Shown: positions 8,013 to 15,981, counted from the first letter of the stretch. The stretch is DNA of 64,000 nt from Paenibacillus_AM sp052180255 (GCF_052180255.1 NZ_CP197466.1:2046001-2110000), one strand, 5' to 3'. A program made the numbers and translations. The notes: generated from the sequence alone by a model not told the origin.

Positions 8013-8456
8013 TTATAAGTATCGGATCGGGACTTCAACAAAATTACCTTTTGACAGCTTCGGCATTTTAATTTGGAGAAAGTCTTGTTTGAATGTTGCA
8101 CTACTTTTGGACGGAACGACAGGGATGTTAAGAAGAATTCGTTGTTCGGTTGGTAAGCCTTCAATCTTAATTTGTGAAGTGTTGATCGATATGGATAAAT
8201 TTTCAATTTTGATGTCTTTGGGAATTTGTATTTTGGCGATCACAGCGTTGTGCATTTCAAATAATTCATAAGGGAGGTGAGATTTACCTACATGCATGCT
8301 GTTGACGGATGCTTGTTTTAAAACATCTTTTACATATTTTTCGACAAAAGAGGGATCTAGATTTAAGTTGTCTCCCAGTCCTTTTAATGGAAGTTTATTG
8401 TTGAAAAAAGGATCATCTGAAAACCAATTCGCATTTTTCGTGTTTGGACTCATCAT
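8013..8456 (-). CDS. Hsp20/alpha-crystallin-like small heat-shock or coat-associated protein
   Basis: The 147-residue protein has a divergent alpha-crystallin domain in its C-terminal ~90 residues (AVIAKIQIPKDIKIENLSISINTSQIKIEG ... LNIPVVPSKSSATFKQDFLQIKMPK), ending in a short extension. B. subtilis CotP is a spore-coat member of this family. An AGGAGG lies 5 bases before the first and 8 before the second of two tandem ATGs, so 8453 is an equal start candidate. A near-perfect sigma-K promoter and the divergent gerP operon suggest expression in the mother cell and a coat role. Confidence 0.75.
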   Translation of the reverse strand: MMSPNTKNANWFSDDPFFNNKLPLKGLGDNLNLDPSFVEKYVKDVLKQASVNSMHVGKSHLPYELFEMHNAVIAKIQIPKDIKIENLSISINTSQIKIEGLPTEQRILLNIPVVPSKSSATFKQDFLQIKMPKLSKGNFVEVPIRYL

Positions 8457-8479
8457 GTAATCCTCCTGACTCTTTAATT

Positions 8480-8507
8480 TATTATATGGATGAATCAAAC
8501 AGAAAGT
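8480..8507 (-). promoter_or_regulatory. Candidate sigma-K promoter of the hsp20-like gene
   Basis: On the minus strand the -10 is CATATAATA, a full match to CATANNNTA, 17 bp after an AC (-35). Transcription would start about 17 bp before the ATG region. Confidence 0.55.
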
Positions 8508-8508
8508 G

Positions 8509-8536
8509 ACATATAGGCGAATATTTACATACAATG
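8509..8536 (+). promoter_or_regulatory. Candidate sigma-K promoter of gerP
   Basis: AC (8509-8510) is 17 bp from CATACAATG, which matches CATANNNTA at all but the last base. gerP is a sigma-K-dependent mother-cell operon in B. subtilis. The GTGAC at 8506-8510 supplies the -35 AC for both divergent promoters. Confidence 0.45.
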
Positions 8537-8572
8537 ATGGATAGGGAGTACGTTTAGATGGGAGGAGGACCG

Positions 8573-8806
8573 ATGCCTTCAATTGTAGGGAATGTAAAGA
8601 TCGTCAGTGTCGGCCCCAGTTCCAATGTCCTAATCGGTGATACGGCTGCGGTCATACTTAGCAGCTCTTCCAAGACGTATGCAGGAGCCAACTCATTCAC
8701 AACGGGCGACACATTCGCCGGCACCTCTATTATAAATAACCAAGCAAGCAGCACCAACACGAATGATCCGGATCTTATCGATAGTCCAAATGTAAGGGTC
8801 GTGTGA
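8573..8806 (+). CDS. gerPA: Spore germination protein GerPA/GerPF family
   Basis: This 77-residue protein opens MPSIVGNVKIVSVG and has the SKTYAGANSFTTGDT and STNTNDPDLIDSPN blocks of the GerPA/PF family. GerP proteins sit in the spore coat and let germinants reach inner-membrane receptors. The start is the ATG at 8573, behind GGAGGAGG; an upstream in-frame ATG at 8558 overlaps that ribosome site. GerPA and GerPF are homologous; I use gerPA because gerPB follows. Its last four bases overlap the gerPB start. Confidence 0.85.
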   Translation: MPSIVGNVKIVSVGPSSNVLIGDTAAVILSSSSKTYAGANSFTTGDTFAGTSIINNQASSTNTNDPDLIDSPNVRVV

Positions 8807-9021
8807 ATAATATGAACTTGACCGTACATCAATGCATTACGATTCATCAACTCCGAATTGAAGCCGTTACGAACTCGTCTGTTTTTCAAATTGGTACTGC
8901 AGGTGAGATTCGCGCCCTATCTAATTTATATAATACAGGTGGGTTTACAGGGCCTGCACCGCAGTTTCAGCAACAGGAGTCTCCTGGTGCACCGTTAGTT
9001 CCCTTGCCTCGTGTGAAGTAG
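8803..9021 (+). CDS. gerPB: Spore germination protein GerPB
   Basis: The 72-residue protein has IHQLRIEAVTNSSVFQIGTAGEIRALSNLYNTGGF, close to GerPB, and ends LVPLPRVK. I favour GTG at 8803 (4-bp overlap with gerPA; AAGGG 5 bases before it). The ATG at 8812 gives a start more like known GerPB but lies 14 bases from that site. It is part of the coat germinant-permeability operon. Confidence 0.85.
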   Translation: MNNMNLTVHQCITIHQLRIEAVTNSSVFQIGTAGEIRALSNLYNTGGFTGPAPQFQQQESPGAPLVPLPRVK

Positions 9022-9084
9022 AAATGTGACAATGACGTATGAGCGTCTCACCCCATGCATAGAATGAGAAGGGGAGGGAATGCG

Positions 9085-9675
9085 ATGCAGTCGCTTTTTT
9101 ACCAACAAGTCATCAACTATCTGAATTGGCAGACCGATAAGCTCCTTGAGCTGGAACAAATGATGAAACAACTGCAGATAGATGTTAATGCGATTAAAGA
9201 GCGCAGTGAAACGAAAATTGATCGGATTGAATATAAATTTGATCAATTGAAAATAGAGAAGTTGGATGGGACCTTAAATATCGGATTAACCCCGAATGTT
9301 GGGAAATCCATCGAAGATTTTACAGTGAATGGACAATCGATGGAACAATTAAAAAATGATGATAGTCGTTCGGAGCTATTTATACAAATTCATGAGGAGG
9401 TAACTCGTCATCTCACCGAAGAAGTGCCCCGTGAGCTTGAATTGTTAAAAAATAACTATCAAATTGTATTGGGAAATCATTATACAGAAGTCATGATTGA
9501 AGACATTCGGAAGCAAATTGATGAACGGATACGGTTTTACATGGGCCCCAAACGCAATGATATGGATTCAAATGATAGGCATAATCTGAGGATTTCGGTG
9601 GTCGAGCAAATGAAGCAAGATATTAACATGGCAATCAAGCAGCACATCAATCAATTATTTCGAAAAGAAGAGTGA
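9085..9675 (+). CDS. gerPC: Spore germination protein GerPC
   Basis: The 196-residue protein begins MQSLFYQQVINYLNWQTDKLLELEQMMKQLQ, a coiled-coil start followed by KIDRIEYKFDQLKIEKLDGTLNIGLTP, as in GerPC. It is the long, scaffold-like member of the gerP operon. The start at 9085 follows GGGGAGGG; codons from 9055 are not conserved-looking. It is placed between gerPB and gerPD as in Bacillus. Confidence 0.88.
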   Translation: MQSLFYQQVINYLNWQTDKLLELEQMMKQLQIDVNAIKERSETKIDRIEYKFDQLKIEKLDGTLNIGLTPNVGKSIEDFTVNGQSMEQLKNDDSRSELFIQIHEEVTRHLTEEVPRELELLKNNYQIVLGNHYTEVMIEDIRKQIDERIRFYMGPKRNDMDSNDRHNLRISVVEQMKQDINMAIKQHINQLFRKEE

Positions 9676-9680
9676 TGATC

Positions 9681-9860
9681 ATGAATTTGACAGTAGTGAA
9701 TAAAGAGATCTGTGTGGGACATATTCGCGTTCTGGCTGTGGCTAGTTCCTCTGTATTTTTAGTAGGGGATTCCAAGGTCATTAATTGTTCATCCGCTTTT
9801 GATACGCCGCCAGAATCCGTATTGGTAGGTCCACTTGTCCCGTTGGCTCATACTCGGTGA
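9681..9860 (+). CDS. gerPD: Spore germination protein GerPD
   Basis: The 59-residue protein reads MNLTVVNKEICVGHIRVLAVASSSVFLVGDS ... FDTPPESVLVGPLVPLA, which matches GerPD in length and motif. ATG 9681 is used (AAGAAGAG 8 bases upstream) in preference to GTG 9672, which overlaps the gerPC stop. Confidence 0.87.
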   Translation: MNLTVVNKEICVGHIRVLAVASSSVFLVGDSKVINCSSAFDTPPESVLVGPLVPLAHTR

Positions 9861-9872
9861 GGAGGAAGCTTC

Positions 9873-10286
9873 GTGGAACGAGTGTCTTGTGTGAATTGCA
9901 TTCTTATCGAAAATATTTCAGGAGGATGTACTTTTATTTGTGGGGATTCAGGTTATATTCGGGCATACTCACAAGATTTAGCTTTGCAGCGTGAGGTGGC
10001 CGTATTTTTTGAAGATGAAGGTGAATATGCAGATTATAGCGTGTTTTCCCGGAATATCCCTCAGGTGGATCAATATGGGGATGTCTGTATGGTTGTGAAT
10101 AATGAGTGTTCAAGGATCAAGGTCAATCGAATTAAAGTAATAGCGATAGCGGCTGCCTCCGCATTCCAGGTTGGATCTAATATACAGCTGGATTTGGAAT
10201 GTAGAAGAAAGCACATCAGACAATTCGTCACAGATATTCCCCCAGAGGAAAAGAAGAAGAAACAAATGATCGTTATTAATAAATAA
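9873..10286 (+). CDS. gerPE: Spore germination protein GerPE
   Basis: This 137-residue protein starts with GTG behind GAGGAGG. The pattern MERVSCVNCILIENISGGCTFICGDSGYIRAYSQDLALQRE, and a second half with KVNRIKVIAIAAASAFQVGS, resembles GerPE. It has six cysteines, more than I would expect for the family. It ends the operon: a terminator follows and no gerPF-like gene is present. Confidence 0.82.
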   Translation: MERVSCVNCILIENISGGCTFICGDSGYIRAYSQDLALQREVAVFFEDEGEYADYSVFSRNIPQVDQYGDVCMVVNNECSRIKVNRIKVIAIAAASAFQVGSNIQLDLECRRKHIRQFVTDIPPEEKKKKQMIVINK

Positions 10287-10317
10287 TAAATATTAAAAAA
10301 GCTGATTGATACAGGAA

Positions 10318-10347
10318 ACCGTCGCTAAATAATGCGACGGTCTTTTT
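10318..10347 (+). terminator. Terminator of the gerP operon
   Basis: ACCGTCGC pairs perfectly with GCGACGGT across an 8-nt loop, followed by CTTTTT. Confidence 0.9.
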
Positions 10348-10370
10348 GCGAGAAATTATAGATGAAGGAA

Positions 10371-10402
10371 AAGAGTCCTTTTTAAGTAAAGGACTCCTTT
10401 AA
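10371..10402 (-). terminator. Terminator of the acetyltransferase gene
   Basis: AAAGGAGTCCTTT pairs with AAAGGACTCTTTT across ACTTA on the minus strand, just after the stop codon and with a weak T run. Confidence 0.65.
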
Positions 10403-10403
10403 A

Positions 10404-10985
10404 TTATTGTGCTTTGTGGGATGAACTTTGTGGGATTTCTTTAATCACTCTTGCGGGATTGCCGCCAACAACAACGTTACTCGGAACATCTTTTGTTACG
10501 ACAGCACCTGATGCAACGACTACGTTATCTCCGATTGTGACCCCTGGGTTAATAACCGATCTGCCCCCAAGCCATACATTGTGTCCAATTTTAACTGGCT
10601 TCCCATACTCCGCGCCACTACAACGTTCGATTGGATCTAATGGATGGGTTGCTGTGTAAATATGTACACCTGGAGCTAGGAAACAATTATCTCCAAATAT
10701 GACCGGGCATACATCTAAAATGACACAGTCAAAATTGGCATAAAAATTTTCCCCGATTTGGATGTTATAGCCATAATCAACTTTAAACGTTGGCTCAATG
10801 TACAAGTTTTTACCTGTCGAACCAAATAATTTTTTTAGCAATCTTTCACGTTCGTCACCATCAATTTCAGTCGTTTGATTATATAATCGAGTCAACATTC
10901 TCGCGTGGCTTCTTTCCTCTACCAGCACAGGATCTGCGGCAAGGTAGAGCTCCCCATCGATCATTTTTTGCTTCTCGGTTTTCAT
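10404..10985 (-). CDS. maa: Maltose/galactoside O-acetyltransferase-type left-handed beta-helix enzyme
   Basis: The 193-residue protein has an N-terminal Mac domain (EKQKMIDGELYLAADPVLVEERSHAR) and hexapeptide repeats ending IGHNVWLGGRSVINPGVTIGDNVVVASGAVVTKDVPSNVVVGGNPARVIK. The catalytic His lies in HIYTATHPLDPIER. Such trimers transfer acetyl from acetyl-CoA to sugars. ATG 10985 is preferred because GGGGAG lies 8 bases upstream; the in-frame GTG at 10994 overlaps that site. It is a monocistronic unit. Confidence 0.88.
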   Translation of the reverse strand: MKTEKQKMIDGELYLAADPVLVEERSHARMLTRLYNQTTEIDGDERERLLKKLFGSTGKNLYIEPTFKVDYGYNIQIGENFYANFDCVILDVCPVIFGDNCFLAPGVHIYTATHPLDPIERCSGAEYGKPVKIGHNVWLGGRSVINPGVTIGDNVVVASGAVVTKDVPSNVVVGGNPARVIKEIPQSSSHKAQ

Positions 10986-11140
10986 CTTTTTCACTCCCCA
11001 AAAACGTTATTTTCACATTCTTCTATTCTATCATACTAAATTGTTAACTAAACAACGGTGCGTTTTTTGTGTTACAATATGGGATAGATATTGACAAGAA
11101 CGTTGTGATTTTGCAATGAAGAATCGTTATAAAAAACAAC

Positions 11141-11170
11141 TTGATTTTTATAACGAAAATGCTTATGCTA
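11141..11170 (+). promoter_or_regulatory. Candidate promoter of nrdIEF
   Basis: TTGATT (11141-11146) is 17 bp from TATGCT (11164-11169). The first NrdR-like box begins at the last base of the -10. Confidence 0.5.
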
Positions 11171-11222
11171 CTATATAGTGTGATGTTTATGATTGTATTT
11201 ACATAAAACATACTAGATATAG
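11169..11222. promoter_or_regulatory. Two NrdR-like boxes
   Basis: The core TACTATATAG followed by TGT (11169-11181) and CTAGATATAG (11213-11222) match the NrdR core CWATATATWG at 8 and 9 of 10 positions. They are 44 bp apart, about four helical turns. Paired boxes over the promoter of ribonucleotide reductase operons are the normal NrdR arrangement. Confidence 0.55.
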
Positions 11223-11421
11223 AAACAGTGACTATAGCATCGCCTAGAGCAGCAGGTGTCGAAAATCGACTTTATAAGGGATTCTGGTAGGGATGGGAAG
11301 CCTATGCGACACTTCGCAGCTTGTGCATATACTGCATGCTGGGGTTTATTGTGTTGTCATCTTATCTCATCTTTCCGGGATGAGTTTTTTTGTGCCAAGA
11401 TGGACAAGTAGGAGGTATCAA
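11178..11421 (+). promoter_or_regulatory. Long structured 5' leader of nrdIEF with terminal attenuator
   Basis: About 240 nt separate the presumed start of transcription from the nrdI ATG. The leader has several possible helices: AGGTGTCG (11254-11261) with CGACACTT (11307-11314), a competing GTCG/CGAC hairpin (11258-11270), and a hairpin at 11318-11340. A terminator-like hairpin (11366-11391) sits 20 bases before the ribosome site. I see no open reading frame of note and no match to riboswitch classes I can recognise by eye. Confidence 0.5.
11366..11391 (+). terminator. Attenuator-like terminator before nrdI
   Basis: CTCATC (11366-11371) pairs with GATGAG (11379-11384) across TTTCCGG, followed by T7. 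A possible competitor is GGGAAG (11295-11300), which can pair with CTTTCC (11371-11376). Confidence 0.6.
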
Positions 11422-11802
11422 ATGCTTATTGCATACGATTCAAAGACAGGTAATGTGAAGCGTTTTGTCAATAAACTTGATATAGAAAGTGTACAAGTTT
11501 CACCGGAACTAGATATTGAGGAGCCATTCATCCTCGTGACCTATACAACTGGATTTGGGCAAGCTCCGAAGTCAACAATGGATTTTTTAGCTGCAAAAGG
11601 GCATTTGCTCAGAGGAGTGGCAACCAGCGGCAACATGAATTGGGGATCAAGGTATGGACTTGCAGCTGATCATATCTCAGAGAAGTTCGACGTACCGCTT
11701 TTAATGAAATTTGAGCTTAGTGGTACGAACAAAGATGTTGAAAGATTCAAATGGGAGGTAAATCAAATTGTCCATGCAAATACCGAAGTGGATTCAGCTT
11801 AA
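11422..11802 (+). CDS. nrdI: Ribonucleotide reductase flavodoxin NrdI
   Basis: The 126-residue flavodoxin-like protein has the FMN-binding start MLIAYDSKTGNVKRFV and VTYTTGFGQAPKSTMDFL, with GVATSGNMNWGSRYGLAAD. NrdI generates the oxidant that assembles the manganese-tyrosyl cofactor of NrdF. ATG 11422 follows AGGAGG at a good distance; the frame is open further upstream, but that is leader RNA. nrdE starts 35 bases before its stop, so the genes are translationally coupled. Confidence 0.95.
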   Translation: MLIAYDSKTGNVKRFVNKLDIESVQVSPELDIEEPFILVTYTTGFGQAPKSTMDFLAAKGHLLRGVATSGNMNWGSRYGLAADHISEKFDVPLLMKFELSGTNKDVERFKWEVNQIVHANTEVDSA

Positions 11803-13867
11803 TAACGAAATTATGGTGCAGAAAGAGGGTAAGTTTCAGTTCGAGAAAGATCGTGAAGCAGCAAGAAGCTACTTTGTCGACTATGTGAATCAGAATACGG
11901 TCTTTTTCCATAATCTCGAAGAGAAGATTGATTACCTTATTGAGCACGAGTATTACGAAAAGGCTCTTTTTGACCGTTACAACTTTCAAGATATAAAAAA
12001 AGTTTATGAATTTGTATATAGCAAGAAATTTAGATTCCCTTCGTTCATGAGCGCATTTAAGTTCTATAACAACTATGCGATGAAAACGAATGACGATACA
12101 AAATTCCTTGAACGTTATGAAGATCGCATCGCGGTTGTATCCTTGTTCTTAGGACACGGCGATATAGAGAAAGTGATGCATTATGCAGACTTGCTAATTT
12201 CGCAAGAATACCAGCCGGCAACACCTACATTTTTGAATGCGGGTAAGAAACGTCGTGGTGAGCTGGTAAGCTGTTTCTTGCTTGAAATTAATGATTCGAT
12301 GAACTCCATCGGGTTTGCAATCAACTCTGCTTTGCAGCTTAGTAAGATCGGTGGCGGTGTGAGTCTGAACTTAAGTAAAATTCGCGCATCGGATGAGCAA
12401 ATTAAAGGTCTTGATGGTAAAGCAAGTGGTGTATTGCCGGTTATGAAACTGTTTGAAGATGCATTCTCCTATGCGAATCAGCTTGGCCAACGTGATGGCA
12501 GCGGTGTTGTATACTTGAACATTTTCCATGCAGACATTGAACCATTCTTGGATACGAAAAAAATCAATGCCGATGAAAAAACACGGATCAAAACGTTGTC
12601 CCTCGGCGTTGTTGCACCTAATAAATTTTTCGAACTTGTGGAAAAAGATAAAGATATGTACTTATTCTACCCACTTACCGTGTATAAGGAATATGGTATT
12701 CATCTCGATGATATGGATATCACGGAAATGTATGATGAACTGGTTAATAATCCAAATGTGCGTAAGAAAAAAATCGTGGCTCGCGAGCTCGTTACGAAGA
12801 TTGCACAAACGCAGATGGAATCTGGTTACCCCTATATCATGTTCGTCGATAACGCGAATGAATATCATGCGCTGAAAGAAATCGGCCGCGTGAAATTCTC
12901 GAACTTATGCAGTGAAATTGCACAGCTAAGTGAAGTTTCTACAATCAACGATTACGATCAAGAAGATATTATTAACCGTGATATTTCTTGTAACCTGGGC
13001 TCCCTAAATATCGTGAATGTAATGAACAACAAGCGTATGCGGGAAACGGTTCATTATTCGATGGATGCATTGACAGAAGTAAGTGACCGCACGAATATTG
13101 CGATTATCCCATCTGTTGCTAAAGCAAATCGTGAATTGCACTCCGTAGGTCTTGGCGCGATGAACTTGCATGGTTACTTAGCCAATAACAAAATTGCGTA
13201 TGAATCCAGAGAAGCGAAAGACTTTGTTCGTACATTCTTTATGATGTTAAATTTCTATTCTTTGGAACGCTCCATGTTGCTTGCTAAAGAAAAACAAGAG
13301 ACATTCAAGGACTTTGAAAAGAGTGAGTACGCAAGCGGTAATTACTTTGACCGTTATATCGAAACTGACTTCTCACCCGTTACAGAGAAAGTTCAAGCAC
13401 TGTTTGAAGGTCATGAAATTCCATCAACAGCAGATTGGATTCGCCTTAAAGAGCAAGTGGCTGAGCACGGGGTATATCATGCTTACCGTCTAGCTATCGC
13501 GCCTACAGGTTCGATCTCATACTTGCAATCTTCGACTGCCTCGATTGCTCCGATTACACAGAAGATCGAAGAGCGTGAATATGGGGATTCCAGAACAATT
13601 TATCCAATGCCTTTCTTGAGTGAAGAGAACTACTTCTACTACAAAGAAGCCTATGAGATGGATATGTTCAACCTCATTGATTTAGTGGCTGAGGTTCAAG
13701 TTCATATTGACCAAGCGATCTCGACGATCCTCTATGTCAAAGACGATCTAACGACGAGAGATTTAGCGAAATACTATATCTATGCACAAAAGAAAGGGCT
13801 AAAAACCCTTTATTATACACGCACGAAGAAGAAAACAATTGAAGAGTGTGTAAGTTGTGTCATTTAA
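11768..13867 (+). CDS. nrdE: Class Ib ribonucleoside-diphosphate reductase, alpha subunit
   Basis: The 699-residue catalytic subunit reduces NDPs to dNDPs. It lacks an N-terminal ATP cone, as expected for class Ib. Visible features are SCFLLEIND near the first active-site Cys, FSNLCSEI with the radical Cys, DISCNLGSLN, the PTGSISYLQSSTAS loop and the C-terminal redox pair CVSCVI. TTG 11768 is the likely start: GGGAGGT is 8 bases upstream, and MSMQIPKWIQLNNEI aligns with B. subtilis NrdE, which starts one or two residues longer. There is no intein or intron, although nrdE is a common target for them in Bacilli. Confidence 0.96.
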   Translation: MSMQIPKWIQLNNEIMVQKEGKFQFEKDREAARSYFVDYVNQNTVFFHNLEEKIDYLIEHEYYEKALFDRYNFQDIKKVYEFVYSKKFRFPSFMSAFKFYNNYAMKTNDDTKFLERYEDRIAVVSLFLGHGDIEKVMHYADLLISQEYQPATPTFLNAGKKRRGELVSCFLLEINDSMNSIGFAINSALQLSKIGGGVSLNLSKIRASDEQIKGLDGKASGVLPVMKLFEDAFSYANQLGQRDGSGVVYLNIFHADIEPFLDTKKINADEKTRIKTLSLGVVAPNKFFELVEKDKDMYLFYPLTVYKEYGIHLDDMDITEMYDELVNNPNVRKKKIVARELVTKIAQTQMESGYPYIMFVDNANEYHALKEIGRVKFSNLCSEIAQLSEVSTINDYDQEDIINRDISCNLGSLNIVNVMNNKRMRETVHYSMDALTEVSDRTNIAIIPSVAKANRELHSVGLGAMNLHGYLANNKIAYESREAKDFVRTFFMMLNFYSLERSMLLAKEKQETFKDFEKSEYASGNYFDRYIETDFSPVTEKVQALFEGHEIPSTADWIRLKEQVAEHGVYHAYRLAIAPTGSISYLQSSTASIAPITQKIEEREYGDSRTIYPMPFLSEENYFYYKEAYEMDMFNLIDLVAEVQVHIDQAISTILYVKDDLTTRDLAKYYIYAQKKGLKTLYYTRTKKKTIEECVSCVI

Positions 13868-13880
13868 GGGGAGCGAATCG

Positions 13881-14876
13881 ATGAGCAAATTTGAAGCAGT
13901 CAATTGGAATGCGCCAGCAACGGATTATATCGAACTTTTGTGGACTCAGAACACTTCGCAATTTTGGTTGGATACGGAGATTCCAATTTCTAAAGATTTG
14001 AAATCGTGGTCCAAGATGAATGAAGATGAAAAGTTAGCCTATATGCGTGTACTGGGTGGATTGACTTTGCTAGATACCGAGCAAGGTAACGTGGGTATGC
14101 CCATGATCGCACAGCACGTGGAAGAGAAGCAAAAGAAAGCGATTCTGATTTTCCAAGCCGCGATGGAAGAAATTCATGCGAAGAGTTATAGTACGATTTT
14201 CACAACAGTTGCAAGTACAGAAATGATCAATGACACGTTTGAATGGGTCAAAGACAACAAACAATTGCAGCACAAGACAGCAATTATTGATGAGCTATAT
14301 AAGAACATTCAAGTGGGAAATAAATTAAGCTTGTACAAAGCGATGGTAGCATCTGTATTCCTAGAGAGCTTTTTATTCTACTCCGGCTTCTTCTATCCCT
14401 TGTTCCTTGCGGGTCAAGGCAAGATGGTGGCAAGCGGCGAGATTATTAAGCTGATCATTCGGGATGAGAGTGTTCACGGTGTGTTTGTCGGCCTACTTGC
14501 GCAGGAAGAATTTAATCAATTGGATGCAAATGAGCAAGCAATCGCAACGAAATTCGTCTATGAGTTGTTAGAAGATCTGTATACGAATGAATTGGAGTAC
14601 ACAGAAAAGCTATATGATGCGATTGGACTTACACATGAAGTGAAGCAATACATTCGTTACAATGCCAATAAGGCGCTGATGAACCTAGGTTTAGAGCCCT
14701 ATTACCCAGAAGAAGAAGTAAATCCAGTTGTCTTGAACGGTATTCGTACGGAGACAAGTACACACGATTTCTTCTCTACAAAAGGCAGCGGTTACCAAAA
14801 AGGAAAAGTTGAGCCTTTACAAGATAAGGACTTTGCTTTCTTGAATGATCGTGTAGCGGATTCAAAATTTAATTAA
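13881..14876 (+). CDS. nrdF: Class Ib ribonucleoside-diphosphate reductase, beta subunit
   Basis: The 331-residue ferritin-like radical subunit has the metal ligands and radical environment in DTEQGN, EEIHAKSYS and RDESVHGVFVGLLAQE, plus the C-terminal tail ending in DKDFAFLNDR. It holds the tyrosyl radical with a Mn or Fe cofactor. AAGGGGAG precedes ATG 13881; the longer frame from 13857 would overlap nrdE. It closes the nrdIEF operon. Confidence 0.95.
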   Translation: MSKFEAVNWNAPATDYIELLWTQNTSQFWLDTEIPISKDLKSWSKMNEDEKLAYMRVLGGLTLLDTEQGNVGMPMIAQHVEEKQKKAILIFQAAMEEIHAKSYSTIFTTVASTEMINDTFEWVKDNKQLQHKTAIIDELYKNIQVGNKLSLYKAMVASVFLESFLFYSGFFYPLFLAGQGKMVASGEIIKLIIRDESVHGVFVGLLAQEEFNQLDANEQAIATKFVYELLEDLYTNELEYTEKLYDAIGLTHEVKQYIRYNANKALMNLGLEPYYPEEEVNPVVLNGIRTETSTHDFFSTKGSGYQKGKVEPLQDKDFAFLNDRVADSKFN

Positions 14877-14904
14877 ATTCATTTGCTGCTAGAAGCGGCA
14901 TTAT

Positions 14905-14946
14905 AAACCCTCCTTATGGCATGCATGCATAGGGAGGGTTTTTTTG
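14905..14946 (+). terminator. Terminator of nrdIEF
   Basis: AAACCCTCCT pairs with AGGGAGGGTTT around a TATGGCATGCATGCATA loop region, followed by a T run. Confidence 0.9.
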
Positions 14947-14971
14947 CACAAAATAATAATATAAAAGTATA

Positions 14972-15000
14972 TTTACTTACTAAAAGTAATTTGATATAAT
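14972..15000 (+). promoter_or_regulatory. catE promoter with TTACTT-N5-AAGTAA operator
   Basis: TATAAT (14995-15000) lies 17 bp after TTTACT (14972-14977). The dyad TTACTT (14973-14978) / AAGTAA (14984-14989) covers the -35 and spacer. Dyads of this kind are bound by DUF24/MarR-type quinone sensors (YodB, CatR), which control catDE in B. subtilis; the regulator is not in this window. Confidence 0.55.
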
Positions 15001-15031
15001 GATGTTATTAAACCAAGGGGGATAAACATTC

Positions 15032-15901
15032 ATGAGTGATCATCAAATTCATCCAGGTACAGAGATCGGATATGTACGTTTAAAAGTAAGCAATTTAGAG
15101 AATTCTATAGCCTTTTATCGGGAAGTGATTGGTTTTCAAGTAAAAGAGCAGGAAGGTCTTGTCGCTTCGCTTACAGCCGCGGATGGTGTTCATCCATTAT
15201 TAATTTTAGAAGAGGTTCCTGATGCGTTAATCATGCCTGAACCTCGACCAACGACAGGGTTGTTCCATTTTGCTATTTTATTACCTGAGAGAAATATGCT
15301 TGGCATCGCGCTACGTCATATGCTTGAGAAACGTATTGCACTGGGTCAGGCTGATCATTTAGTGAGTGAAGCGTTATATTTGAGTGATCCAGATAACAAC
15401 GGAATCGAAATTTATTGGGATCGTCCTCGTGATGAATGGAAGCGTGATTCACGGGGTTCTATACAGATGACTACTGATCCGATTGATTGGGAAGGATTGA
15501 TAGAAGAAGCGGGAGATACACCTTGGACTGGACTTCCAATTGGCACGAAGATCGGACACATGCACTTACAAGTGGCTAATATTGAGCAGGCAAAGCAGTT
15601 CTATTGCGATGTGATGGGGTTTGATGTGATTACGAATTATGGCAGTCGTGCATTGTTTATTTCTGCTGGTGGATACCACCACCATATTGGAATGAATACT
15701 TGGGCGGGTACAAATCTTCCAGAGGCGCCGTCTAACGCTACAGGACTTGATTATTACTCACTCGTCTTCTCCGATCAAGCAGCGCTTGAAGTAACCCTTA
15801 CACGCTTACGTGAAGCCGGGATTGCTGTTGTTCAACAAAGTAAAGTTTGGTATGTTCAAGATTCTTCTGGAATATCCGTTTTATTAACAGTGAAAAGTTA
15901 A
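15032..15901 (+). CDS. catE: CatE-like catechol-2,3-dioxygenase (two VOC domains)
   Basis: The 289-residue protein contains two vicinal-oxygen-chelate modules: residues about 10-130 (IGYVRLKVSNLENSIAFYREVIGF ... HFAILLP ... YLSDPDNNGIEIYWDRP) and about 165-285 (IGHMHLQVANIEQAKQFYCDVMGFDV ... YHHHIGMNTWAG). These agree closely with B. subtilis CatE, an Fe(II) extradiol dioxygenase that detoxifies catechols. The usual partner catD is absent. GGGGGATAAAC precedes the ATG. Confidence 0.85.
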   Translation: MSDHQIHPGTEIGYVRLKVSNLENSIAFYREVIGFQVKEQEGLVASLTAADGVHPLLILEEVPDALIMPEPRPTTGLFHFAILLPERNMLGIALRHMLEKRIALGQADHLVSEALYLSDPDNNGIEIYWDRPRDEWKRDSRGSIQMTTDPIDWEGLIEEAGDTPWTGLPIGTKIGHMHLQVANIEQAKQFYCDVMGFDVITNYGSRALFISAGGYHHHIGMNTWAGTNLPEAPSNATGLDYYSLVFSDQAALEVTLTRLREAGIAVVQQSKVWYVQDSSGISVLLTVKS

Positions 15902-15923
15902 AGGGAAGCAGATCGATTTAAAA

Positions 15924-15981
15924 AGGGGCTCACTCCTCGAAGTAGAAAAATTTACTTCAGGAGTGCAGCTCCTTCTTTTAT
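15924..15981 (+). terminator. Terminator of catE
   Basis: A long stem pairs GGGGCT/AGCTCC, CACTCCT/AGGAGTG and GAAGTA/TACTTC, followed by TTCTTTTATT. Confidence 0.85.

Noticed and set aside
11178..11421. Cobalamin or purine/2'-dG riboswitch upstream of nrdI
   Set aside because: The conserved B12-box elements and the three-way-junction bases of purine classes are not seen. Left as an unidentified leader.
11293..11421. N-terminal extension of NrdI from an upstream GTG/ATG
   Set aside because: The open frame overlaps the leader helices and terminator; AGGAGG points to ATG 11422.
11768..13867. Intein or group I intron in nrdE
   Set aside because: The 699-codon frame is continuous and aligns in memory with B. 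subtilis NrdE throughout.
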